6,274 nucleotides of DNA from Spirochaetaceae bacterium (lineage in GTDB: Bacteria; Spirochaetota; Spirochaetia; B11-G9): assembly GCA_030643345.1 (NCBI GenBank), contig DAOWMA010000130.1, forward strand, positions 1 to 6,274, in the 5' to 3' direction. The notes beneath the pieces were generated by a model, which did no database searches, was not told the origin of the DNA, and saw nothing but the letters and a program-made list of their open reading frames with translations. The position numbers were made by a program, and so were the translations under genes. Positions 1 to 6,060 of the stretch are shown here, piece after piece. How positions within the stretch are numbered: the first letter of the stretch is position 1; each line of letters opens with the position of its first letter.

Positions 1-729
1 TCAGGGTATAAAACAGCGGACAATATGGCAACTTTCTTTGGCCGGATGTACCAGGTGCGTTACCTTTCCGGTATTGTTGCAGGAAAAGCAATTGGTCAGG
101 GAGAAAGCATCGGTTATGTAGCTGCTTTCCCTATCCCTGAAGTTGTAAGAGGTATAAATGCGTTTACTTTAGGGGTAAGGAAAGTTAATCCTACTGCTCA
201 GGTAAAAGTTGTCTGGACAAATACATGGTATGATCCTGTAAAAGAAAGAGAAGCTGCTGTAGCACTTCTTGACTCCGGAGTAAAACTGATTACCCAGCAT
301 CAGGACACTACAGAACCACAGAAAGCAGCTCAGGAAAGAGGGCTTGTAAGTGTTGGTTATGATTCTGATATGGGCAAATTTGTTGGTGATTCTGTTCTTG
401 TCAGTCCCAAATGGCACTGGGGTTCCTACTTTGTAAAAACAGTTGAAGATGCTGTTGACGGTACCTGGAAATCTCATTCCTATTGGGGTGGTATTAAAGA
501 AGGTGTTGTTCAGTTATCAGGCTTCAGTCCTAAGGTTCCTCAGGATGTTAAAGATATGGTAGCAGTAGAACAGGCAAAAATTGTTGACGGATCCTGGGAT
601 GTATTCTGGGGTGAAGTTAAGGACCAGGATGGAAATGTAGTAGTGCCGGCTGGTGAGAAGATGGAAGATGGTGCCATGCTTGGTATGGGCTTCTTTGTTG
701 ATGGTGTTATTGGGAAAGTCGGAAACTAA
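1..729 (+). CDS. BMP-family ABC transporter substrate-binding protein, 3' part
   Basis: This is the C-terminal 242 residues of an extracytoplasmic binding protein that delivers ligand to the transporter encoded just downstream. The frame is open from base 1 and the first ATG (base 25) is internal: the preceding codons read SGYKTADN and continue into NMATFFGRMYQ, a conserved internal stretch of BMP (basic membrane protein / PnrA-like) proteins. The signal peptide or lipobox and the N-terminal lobe therefore lie outside the window. Family-like blocks, in fragment numbering, are RMYQVRYLSGIVAG (about 15-28), NTWYDPVKEREAA (about 74-86), ITQHQDTTEPQKAAQERG (about 97-114), GYDSDM (about 119-124), the WHWGSYF aromatic block (about 138-144) and GIKEGVVQLSGFSPKVP (about 164-180). 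Characterised BMP proteins bind purine nucleosides; others bind riboflavin or related ligands. The KEREAA/QHxDT subgroup makes a purine ligand likely but unproven. An intrinsic terminator follows the stop codon. Confidence 0.93.
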   Translation, partial: SGYKTADNMATFFGRMYQVRYLSGIVAGKAIGQGESIGYVAAFPIPEVVRGINAFTLGVRKVNPTAQVKVVWTNTWYDPVKEREAAVALLDSGVKLITQHQDTTEPQKAAQERGLVSVGYDSDMGKFVGDSVLVSPKWHWGSYFVKTVEDAVDGTWKSHSYWGGIKEGVVQLSGFSPKVPQDVKDMVAVEQAKIVDGSWDVFWGEVKDQDGNVVVPAGEKMEDGAMLGMGFFVDGVIGKVGN

Positions 730-749
730 ATCCATACTTTAGATTTGGG

Positions 750-775
750 GCCCGGATTTTCCGGGCTATTTTTTT
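750..775 (+). terminator. Intrinsic terminator / attenuator between binding protein and ATPase
   Basis: A 6-bp perfect G/C stem, GCCCGG (750-755) with CCGGGC (761-766), closes a five-base ATTTT loop. A TA and seven consecutive T residues (769-775) follow. It starts about 20 bases after the stop codon of the binding-protein gene and ends just upstream of the ATPase ribosome-binding site. Because the next three genes are tightly packed and show no obvious promoter of their own, partial read-through is the simplest reading: full-level transcript for the binding protein, reduced transcript for the membrane complex. Confidence 0.85.
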
Positions 776-777
776 GT

Positions 778-784
778 AGAAGGA
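778..784 (+). promoter_or_regulatory. Ribosome-binding site that fixes the ATPase start
   Basis: AGAAGGA lies 8 bases before the ATG at 793. It decides between two in-frame starts. The TTG at 745 would place the first codons inside the terminator hairpin and add 16 residues (reading GPGFSGLFF and so on) unlike any ABC ATPase N-terminus. The ATG at 793 has this good site and gives a normal start, MEEKQPVPILEMKKITKQFPG. Confidence 0.8.
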
Positions 785-792
785 TAATTTTC

Positions 793-2337
793 ATGGAAGA
801 GAAACAACCGGTACCAATTCTTGAGATGAAGAAAATCACAAAGCAATTTCCAGGTGTTCTTGCAAATGAGGATGTGGATCTTGAACTGTTTAAGGGTGAA
901 GTTCTTGCTTTGCTTGGAGAAAACGGGGCAGGGAAAAGTACACTTATGAATATACTTTCGGGGCTTACCAGACCCGATTCAGGTGAAATAATACTTAATG
1001 GAAAAGCTGTTGATATTGATTCTCCCCGGGATGCAATGCATCTGGGTATAGGTATGGTTCATCAGAATTTTAAGCTTGTAAGTACTATGACTGTTGCAGA
1101 AAATGTTATACTTGGCCTTGATAGTGAAAATTTTGTACTTGATATGAAAAAAGTTGGTAAAAAAATAAATGAAATTTCTGATCACTACCGTTTAAAGGTT
1201 GATCCGGATGCATACATATGGCAGATGAGTGTAGGTGAGCAGCAGAGAGTTGAGATTCTTAAACTTATTTATCGTGGGGCAGAAGTTCTTATTTTGGATG
1301 AACCTACTGCAGTATTAACTCCCCAGGAATCAAATGAGCTTAATGAAATAGTAAAAAAAATGACTAAAGAAGGAAAATCTGCAATTTTTATTACCCATAA
1401 AATGGATGAGGTTATGAACTTTTCCGACTGGGTACGGGTCCTTCAAAAAGGTAAGCTTGTAAGTGTTGTCAGGACCAGGGATACAAATCCAAAAGATCTT
1501 GCTAATTTGATGGTCGGCAGAGAGGTCCTTTTTCGAATTGAGAAAAAAAAGTGTAATCCTGGAGAAGTCCGTCTTGAGGTAAAAAATGTAAGTGCATTAA
1601 ATTCAAAGGGTATAGAAGCTTTGAAAGATGTTTCCTTTTCTATACGGGCAGGTGAAATTCTGGGTATAGCAGGTGTAGCAGGGAATGGACAGCGGGAACT
1701 GACAGAGACAATTACAGGTCTTCATAAGGTATTAAAAGGCCATATTTTTGTTGAGGGTGAAGATATGACCAATAAAGCTCCTATCGATTTAATAAAGGCC
1801 GGAGTTAGTCACATACCTTCAGATCGTGTTGCAATGGGAATTGTTGGAGATATGAGTGTGGCAAGTAATCTTGCCATGAAGGAATACCGTAAAGCTCCCC
1901 TTACTCAGTATGGATTACTTCATCCAAAAAGAATTTTCAATTTGGCAAAGGGTATGATAGAGCTGTTTATGATATCTACTCCTTCTCCCAATACAAATGT
2001 AAAATTTTTATCCGGTGGGAATATTCAGAAAACGATTCTTGCCAGAGAGATTGGAGCTTGCCGGGGCCTTCTTATAGCTGTATATCCAGCCAGGGGGCTG
2101 GATGTAGGGGCTACAGAAAGTGTTCGAAAAGAAATTATTGCAGAAAGAGACAATGGAAAGGCTGTATTGCTTGTTTCTGAGGACCTGGAGGAACTAATTT
2201 CAGTCTCTGACAGGATTGCAGTTATGTCCGAAGGGACAATTATGGGTATTGTAGATACCGAAACTGCAGATATTGAGAGTTTAGGATTGATGATGGCTGG
2301 AGTGTCTCTGAAAGAATCCGGGGCAAAGGGGGGCTGA
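793..2337 (+). CDS. ABC transporter ATPase with two fused nucleotide-binding domains, nucleoside/BMP type
   Basis: A 514-residue cytoplasmic ATPase powering uptake through the two permeases downstream, of the same layout as the B. subtilis YufO/NupO and RbsA/MglA ATPases. Domain 1 (about 8-245) has a complete set of motifs: Walker A GENGAGKST (42-50), Q-loop Q91 in VHQNFKL, signature MSVGEQQ (145-151), Walker B VLILDE (165-170) and H-loop H202 in ITHKMDE. Domain 2 (about 258-504) is degenerate. Its P-loop region reads GVAGNGQREL (294-303), with no Lys-Ser/Thr. The signature LSGGNIQK (406-413) is intact. The Walker B region reads LLIAVYPARGLD (426-437) with no Asp-Glu pair, and the H-loop position reads VSEDLEE with no His. 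Loss of these residues in domain 2 is usual in this family, so one composite ATP site is expected to do most of the hydrolysis. The length is normal. The stop overlaps the next start by one base (TGATG). Confidence 0.95.
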   Translation: MEEKQPVPILEMKKITKQFPGVLANEDVDLELFKGEVLALLGENGAGKSTLMNILSGLTRPDSGEIILNGKAVDIDSPRDAMHLGIGMVHQNFKLVSTMTVAENVILGLDSENFVLDMKKVGKKINEISDHYRLKVDPDAYIWQMSVGEQQRVEILKLIYRGAEVLILDEPTAVLTPQESNELNEIVKKMTKEGKSAIFITHKMDEVMNFSDWVRVLQKGKLVSVVRTRDTNPKDLANLMVGREVLFRIEKKKCNPGEVRLEVKNVSALNSKGIEALKDVSFSIRAGEILGIAGVAGNGQRELTETITGLHKVLKGHIFVEGEDMTNKAPIDLIKAGVSHIPSDRVAMGIVGDMSVASNLAMKEYRKAPLTQYGLLHPKRIFNLAKGMIELFMISTPSPNTNVKFLSGGNIQKTILAREIGACRGLLIAVYPARGLDVGATESVRKEIIAERDNGKAVLLVSEDLEELISVSDRIAVMSEGTIMGIVDTETADIESLGLMMAGVSLKESGAKGG

Positions 2338-3413
2338 TGCGTATTATTTTTGAAAAGCGAAATACTATATCTAAGAAGGCAATAGTACTTGTTCCTGTTG
2401 CTTCTTTTCTTGTTTCTCTGTTTCTTACAGGAATATTGCTGGTAATTTTCAAAACTAACCCTTTTAAAACATATGCAAGTATGTTTATGGGTGCTTTTGG
2501 TTCGTGGATGAATTTTACCGAAACACTGGTAAAGGCAATTCCTCTTATGTTGACAGGTGTAGGGGTTGGTCTTGCCTTTAGATTAAGATTCTGGAACATC
2601 GGGGCCGAGGGTCAGCTTGTTTTTGGTGGTGTTGCTGCTGCATGGGTGGCTCTATACTGGTCTCCTTTTATACCTGCATGGATGGTTCTTCCGGTTGCTA
2701 TGGCAGCCGGAATGATAGCCGGTGCATTATGGGCAGGGATACCGGCAGTTTTAAAGGTAGCTTTGAGTGTAGATGAAACTCTGGTAAGTCTAATGCTCAA
2801 CTATGTTGCAATTATGATAGCCCAGGGACTCTACTATGGACCATGGATAGATCCTGATGGTTTTGGATTTCCCGGTACAAAGATCTTTCCACAGTCAGCC
2901 TGGTTGACCAGGTTTTCCGGCAGAGCTCACTACGGTCTTTTTTTTGCTGTTATAATCGGGTTTATAATGTGGGTAGTTTTAAACCGTACAAAATGGGGTT
3001 TTGAGCTTAAGATGATTGGAAGAAATCCCAGGGCTGCAAGTGTAATGGGTGTAAAAATAGGCCGTAATATAATAATTGCACTACTTGTTTCGGGTTCAAT
3101 ATCCGGTCTGGCAGGTGTGTTTGAAGTTACTGCTATCTCTCACAGATTACAGCAGGGTTTATCAATGGGATATGGATACACTGCAATTATTGTTGCATGG
3201 ATGGCCCAGTTGAATCCTGTAGCAAGCTTATTTGTTGCTGTGCTTATGGCCGGCCTTCTTGTGGGTGGAGATCAGGTCCAGATGATGATGGGGCTGCCTG
3301 CTGCAATGGGACTTGTGCTACAGGGGATGATTCTTTTTCCTATGCTTGCAGGGTCACTTTTTACCGATTTCAGGCTTAAAGTAATAACAAGGAAAGAGGA
3401 GGCTGCTGTATGA
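2337..3413 (+). CDS. ABC transporter permease, nucleoside type (first subunit)
   Basis: A 358-residue inner-membrane permease of the branched-chain/ribose/nucleoside permease superfamily (BPD_transp_2-like, COG4603-type), the longer of the paired subunits. A short basic N-terminus (MRIIFEKRNTISKK) precedes the first membrane segment (about 15-38), in agreement with a cytoplasmic start. Further hydrophobic segments lie at about 64-83, 94-108, 114-140, 150-168, 198-215, 244-263, 280-306 and 318-342. Diagnostic blocks are FWNIGAEGQL (85-94), SVDETLVSLMLNYVA (144-158) and the cytoplasmic coupling-loop region GFELKMIGRNPRAASVMG (221-238), which resembles the xxVGxNPxAAxxxGI loop that contacts the ATPase. 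The ATG overlaps the ATPase stop by one base. A purine-rich tract AAAGGGGGG (2325-2333) serves as the ribosome-binding site. The next gene overlaps the end by four bases, so translation is probably coupled. Confidence 0.93.
   Translation: MRIIFEKRNTISKKAIVLVPVASFLVSLFLTGILLVIFKTNPFKTYASMFMGAFGSWMNFTETLVKAIPLMLTGVGVGLAFRLRFWNIGAEGQLVFGGVAAAWVALYWSPFIPAWMVLPVAMAAGMIAGALWAGIPAVLKVALSVDETLVSLMLNYVAIMIAQGLYYGPWIDPDGFGFPGTKIFPQSAWLTRFSGRAHYGLFFAVIIGFIMWVVLNRTKWGFELKMIGRNPRAASVMGVKIGRNIIIALLVSGSISGLAGVFEVTAISHRLQQGLSMGYGYTAIIVAWMAQLNPVASLFVAVLMAGLLVGGDQVQMMMGLPAAMGLVLQGMILFPMLAGSLFTDFRLKVITRKEEAAV
3391..3402 (+). promoter_or_regulatory. Strong ribosome-binding site for the second permease
   Basis: GGAAAGAGGAGG, with a full AGGAGG core, ends 7 bases before the ATG at 3410. 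It lies inside the 3' end of the preceding permease gene. Together with the ATGA overlap it fixes the start of the second permease and suggests balanced production of the two subunits. Confidence 0.75.
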
Positions 3414-4363
3414 TAGTATTAATAACCTCAATTTTGGCAATTACACTTCGGGCAGGAACTTCTCTTGTGTATGCTACTATTGGAGAAATATACACAGAAA
3501 GGTCCGGCATTCTTAATCTTGGTCTTGAGGGAATGATGCTGATGGGTGCTGTGACTTCTTTTGCAACAGTATACTATACCGGATCTCTTGCTCTGGCTGT
3601 TCTTGCAGCCATGTTTGTGGGGATGATACTCTCCTCCATTCATGCTTTTTTATCAATAACAATGCGTGCAAATCAGGTTGTAAGCGGTTTAAGTATTACT
3701 CTTTTTGGTACAGGCTTTGCAAGTTTCCTGGGTCAGCGTCTGGGGCCTGCAGAAAACGGAAAATATCTGATCGGTCTGATTGGAGAGAAATTTACTCCTA
3801 TAGCGATACCCGGTCTTTCCGGGGTCCCATTAATAGGAGCTTTTTTTAATCAGGACCTTCTGACATATATTACTTACCTGATTATACCAATTGCATGGTT
3901 TTACATGTATAAAACTAAAAACGGGTTGAATCTAAGGGCTGTTGGAGATAATCCCCAGACTGCTGATGCCATGGGTATAGATGTATTGAAAACAAGATAT
4001 CTGTATACCATTCTGGGTGGAATGCTGGTCGCTTTGGGTGGTGCCCATCTTTCCCTGGCCTATGCTCCGGGATGGACCGAGAACATAACAGGGGGAAGAG
4101 GCTGGATTGTTATTGCACTAGTTATTTTTTCCATGTGGAACCCTTCCAGGGCGATATGGGGAGCACTGCTTTTTGGCGGAATAAATGCTGTACAGTTTCG
4201 CCTTCAGGCAAGCGGTACAGATATACCGGCTTCCTTTCTCAACATGCTTCCCTACCTTGCAACAATAATTGCTCTGGTAGTTATGACCTGGATTGAGAAA
4301 TATAACAAAAAGATTGGGGCCCCTGGTGCCCTGGCTACCTCCTATATGCGGGGTGAGAAATAA
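3410..4363 (+). CDS. ABC transporter permease, nucleoside type (second subunit)
   Basis: A 317-residue inner-membrane permease (BPD_transp_2-like, COG1079-type), the shorter partner that pairs with the preceding permease. The N-terminal part holds the family block GEIYTERSGILNLGLEGMML (25-44). The coupling loop NGLNLRAVGDNPQTADAMGID (171-191) matches the ATPase-contacting loop of this family. Hydrophobic segments lie at about 4-24, 37-55, 58-84, 90-108, 152-167, 198-218, 231-242, 248-262 and 277-295. The C-terminus is hydrophilic (EKYNKKIGAPGALATSYMRGEK). The start ATG overlaps the previous stop (ATGA) and has a full AGGAGG site. This is the last gene of the transporter operon; the stop TAA directly abuts the GC-rich folded intergenic block. 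Length and motifs look normal. Confidence 0.94.
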   Translation: MIVLITSILAITLRAGTSLVYATIGEIYTERSGILNLGLEGMMLMGAVTSFATVYYTGSLALAVLAAMFVGMILSSIHAFLSITMRANQVVSGLSITLFGTGFASFLGQRLGPAENGKYLIGLIGEKFTPIAIPGLSGVPLIGAFFNQDLLTYITYLIIPIAWFYMYKTKNGLNLRAVGDNPQTADAMGIDVLKTRYLYTILGGMLVALGGAHLSLAYAPGWTENITGGRGWIVIALVIFSMWNPSRAIWGALLFGGINAVQFRLQASGTDIPASFLNMLPYLATIIALVVMTWIEKYNKKIGAPGALATSYMRGEK

Positions 4364-4366
4364 TTA

Positions 4367-4474
4367 TATCTTAGGGGGGGAAGTCTCCCCCTCGCTGCAA
4401 ACCCGCTGATTCCACCCTGCTTTTCCGGCTGTCGCCGGGCAGGATGGGCGGTTTTTCCGCTACCCCCTCTTATA
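4367..4474 (+). repeat. GC-rich folded intergenic block, possible dispersed hairpin (MITE/REP-like) element
   Basis: About 108 bases that by hand count are roughly two-thirds G+C in the inner part, sharply different from the AT-rich DNA around them. The ends form an imperfect inverted repeat: TATCTTAGGGGG (4367-4378) against the reverse complement of CCCCCTCTTATA (4463-4474), 9 of 12 positions matching. Inside are two hairpins. The first, 4374-4381 with 4386-4393, has an AGTC loop. The second, 4399-4454, is long and interrupted. No reading frame of note crosses it. Only one copy is present in the window, so its status as a genomic repeat is inferred from architecture alone. It may simply be the operon terminator. 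Confidence 0.35.
4399..4456 (+). terminator. Probable terminator of the transporter operon (long interrupted hairpin plus T5)
   Basis: A hand-folded stem, from tip outward: CCGGC (4425-4429) with GCCGG (4434-4438) around a TGTC loop; then, after a TTTT bulge, CCTGC (4416-4420) with GCAGG (4439-4443); a C/A mismatch; CCA (4412-4414) with TGG (4445-4447); a five-base bulge; and CCGC (4403-4406) with GCGG (4448-4451). TTTTT (4452-4456) follows. It sits 36 bases after the last permease stop, where the operon should end. The T run is short and partly available for pairing with AAA at 4399-4401, and GCGG can instead pair with CCGC at 4457-4460, so efficiency is uncertain. Confidence 0.5.
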
Positions 4475-4482
4475 GAATCTCA

Positions 4483-4541
4483 AATCGGTTAATTCCCTTG
4501 AGTTCTACTGAGGGATACTATATTATTCATTATGGCCGATT
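4483..4541 (+). repeat. Nested inverted repeat upstream of hsdM
   Basis: Outer arms AATCGG (4483-4488) and CCGATT (4536-4541) enclose inner arms TCCCT (4494-4498) and AGGGA (4511-4515). The right outer arm runs into the candidate -35 box TTGAAA (4540-4545). This could be an operator for hsdM or an RNA hairpin. The arms are short, so chance is possible. Confidence 0.35.
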
Positions 4542-4570
4542 GAAAAATGTATTGATACAAATCTAATAAT
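4540..4570 (+). promoter_or_regulatory. Candidate promoter for the hsdM operon
   Basis: TTGAAA (4540-4545) as a -35 box and AATAAT (4565-4570, five of six to consensus) as a -10 box, with a long 19-base spacer, lie in the AT-rich stretch before hsdM. An alternative -35, TTGATA, is at 4552-4557 but has no well-spaced -10. A promoter is expected here because the transporter operon ends upstream, but the precise boxes are uncertain. Confidence 0.3.
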
Positions 4571-4597
4571 ATCAAGTCTATATCGGATGAAAGAAAA

Positions 4598-4603
4598 AGA
4601 GGA
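4598..4603 (+). promoter_or_regulatory. Ribosome-binding site of hsdM
   Basis: AGAGGA lies five bases before the ATG at 4609. It supports this start, which gives the expected HsdM N-terminus (MFEQTFKNIDDILHKDAG). Confidence 0.65.
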
Positions 4604-4608
4604 AACAG

Positions 4609-6060
4609 ATGTTTGAGCAAACTTTTAAAAATATAGACGATATACTGCACAAAGATGCCGGATGCGGGAGTGAACTGGATTATGTAGAACAAACTTCATG
4701 GATACTTTTTCTAAAATATCTTGATGACCTGGAAAAAGATAAAGCTACTGCTGCCGAATTAACCGGGAAGGCTTATACAAATATTATCGCACCGGAATAT
4801 CAATGGAAGGTCTGGGCAGCTCCTAAGCTTGATAATGGAAAAATTGACCACAATGCATTAACCGGTGATGATCTTATAGACTTTGTAAATGGAGTATTGT
4901 TTCCATACCTTAAAAAATACAAAACTACCGCAGAACACCCCGATACAATCGAATACAAAATTGGCGAGATATTCAGTGAACTGAAAAACAGAATCCAGAG
5001 CGGTTATAACCTTCGGGAAGTTATAAATTATATAGATGAACTCCGTTTTAGAACTCATAAAGAAAAGCATGAAATGAGTCATCTCTATGAAGGTAAAATT
5101 AAGAATATGGGTAACGCCGGGCGTAATGGCGGCGAATACTATACCCCCAGACCACTTATTAAAACTATTGTAAAAGTAGTAGCTCCCGAGATTGGAAACA
5201 CCATTTACGATGGAGCAGTTGGTTCCGCAGGGTTTCTCTGTGAAGCCTTTGAATATCTAAAAGACAGCAGGAAATTATCTACAACAGATACAGAAACACT
5301 TCAAAAAAAGACTTTTTACGGTAAAGAGAAAAAATCTCTTGCCTACATTATCGGTATTATGAATATGATTCTCCATGGTGTTGAAGCTCCGAATATTATT
5401 CATACAAATACACTGGCAGAGAACCTTGCTGATATACAGGAGAAAAATCGCTACAATGTTATTTTGGCGAATCCACCTTTTGGGGGTAAAGAACGGGCCG
5501 AAGTTCAACAAAACTTTCCAATTAAAACTGGCGAAACAGCCTCCCTTTTTCTGCAGCATTTCATAAAGATTCTTAAAGCTGGCGGAAAGGCTGGTGTAGT
5601 TATTAAAAACACCTTTTTAAGCAATACCGATAATGCCTCAATTGCATTACGGAAAGAACTGCTTACAAGTTGTAATCTACATACTGTTCTGGATCTTCCA
5701 GGTGGAACATTTACCGGTGCCGGAGTAAAAACAGTTGTGCTTTTCTTTGAAAAAGGAAAACCAACACAAAAAACCTGGTTTTATCAGCTTAATCTGGATA
5801 GAAACCTTGGTAAGACAAATGCTTTAAATGAAAATGATCTGGCTGACTTTGTTGAGTTACAGAAAACTAAAGAAGAAAGTGAAAATTCCTGGACTGTTCA
5901 AATAAAAGATATTGATCAGACAACATTTGACCTTTCAGCAAAGAATCCAAATACTCCGGAAGAAGCTCCTTTAAGGGAACCAGGAGAGATCCTTGCAGAG
6001 ATGAGAGCTTTAGATAAGGAGAGTGAAGCTATTCTTAGCAGGGTTGAGGGGTTGTTATGA
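4609..6060 (+). CDS. hsdM: Type I restriction-modification system DNA adenine methyltransferase subunit (HsdM)
   Basis: A 483-residue modification subunit that, with an HsdS specificity subunit, methylates adenine at N6 using S-adenosylmethionine, and with HsdR forms the restriction complex. The N-terminal helical HsdM_N-like region spans about 1-145 (KNIDDILHKDAG, then DYVEQTSWILFLKYLDDLE). The N6_Mtase core spans about 150-440. GGEYYTPRPLI (174-184) matches the conserved GEFYTPR block. Motif I, for SAM binding, reads DGAVGSAGFL (201-210), a variant of the common DPAxGTGGFL. Catalytic motif IV is NPPF (288-291). KAGGKAGVVIKN (323-334) and LDLPGGTFTGAGVKTVVLFFEKG (361-383) are later core blocks. 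A charged, probably helical tail (about 455-483) ends the protein, as is typical where HsdM meets HsdS. The length is normal, with no frameshift. The stop overlaps the next start (ATGA). No hsdS or hsdR is in the window. Confidence 0.95.
   Translation: MFEQTFKNIDDILHKDAGCGSELDYVEQTSWILFLKYLDDLEKDKATAAELTGKAYTNIIAPEYQWKVWAAPKLDNGKIDHNALTGDDLIDFVNGVLFPYLKKYKTTAEHPDTIEYKIGEIFSELKNRIQSGYNLREVINYIDELRFRTHKEKHEMSHLYEGKIKNMGNAGRNGGEYYTPRPLIKTIVKVVAPEIGNTIYDGAVGSAGFLCEAFEYLKDSRKLSTTDTETLQKKTFYGKEKKSLAYIIGIMNMILHGVEAPNIIHTNTLAENLADIQEKNRYNVILANPPFGGKERAEVQQNFPIKTGETASLFLQHFIKILKAGGKAGVVIKNTFLSNTDNASIALRKELLTSCNLHTVLDLPGGTFTGAGVKTVVLFFEKGKPTQKTWFYQLNLDRNLGKTNALNENDLADFVELQKTKEESENSWTVQIKDIDQTTFDLSAKNPNTPEEAPLREPGEILAEMRALDKESEAILSRVEGLL

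Noticed and set aside
25..27. ATG at 25 as the true start of the binding protein
   Set aside because: The frame is open to base 1, and the residues around it (SGYKTADNMATFFGRMYQ) are internal family sequence with no signal peptide.
745..792. TTG start at 745 extending the ATPase by 16 residues
   Set aside because: It would read through the terminator hairpin, has no good ribosome-binding site, and adds sequence unlike the family; the ATG at 793 has AGAAGGA at the right distance.
1353..1550. Two A8 runs in the ATPase gene (1353-1360, 1543-1550) as phase-variable tracts
   Set aside because: The frame is intact across both, they encode ordinary Lys-rich linkers, and a transport ATPase is not a typical phase-variable gene in this context.
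3197..3379. Small + strand frames inside the permease genes (also 4072-4296) and hsdM (5375-5566)
   Set aside because: Out-of-frame overlap with conserved genes, no family resemblance, and Cys- or Trp-rich nonsense composition.
4367..4474. Integron attC site
   Set aside because: The block is an imperfect palindrome of suitable size, but I find no matching RYYYAAC and GTTRRRY core sites at its ends and no cassette arrangement.
4364..4608. tRNA, riboswitch or CRISPR array in the intergenic region
   Set aside because: No cloverleaf with a T-arm GTTCRA consensus, no riboswitch core that I recognise, and no regularly spaced direct repeats.
4858..5559. Minus-strand open frames across hsdM (and similar ones across the transporter genes)
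   Set aside because: They lie opposite strongly supported coding sequence, have no recognisable domains, and read as low-complexity Phe/Ile/Asn-rich shadow translations.
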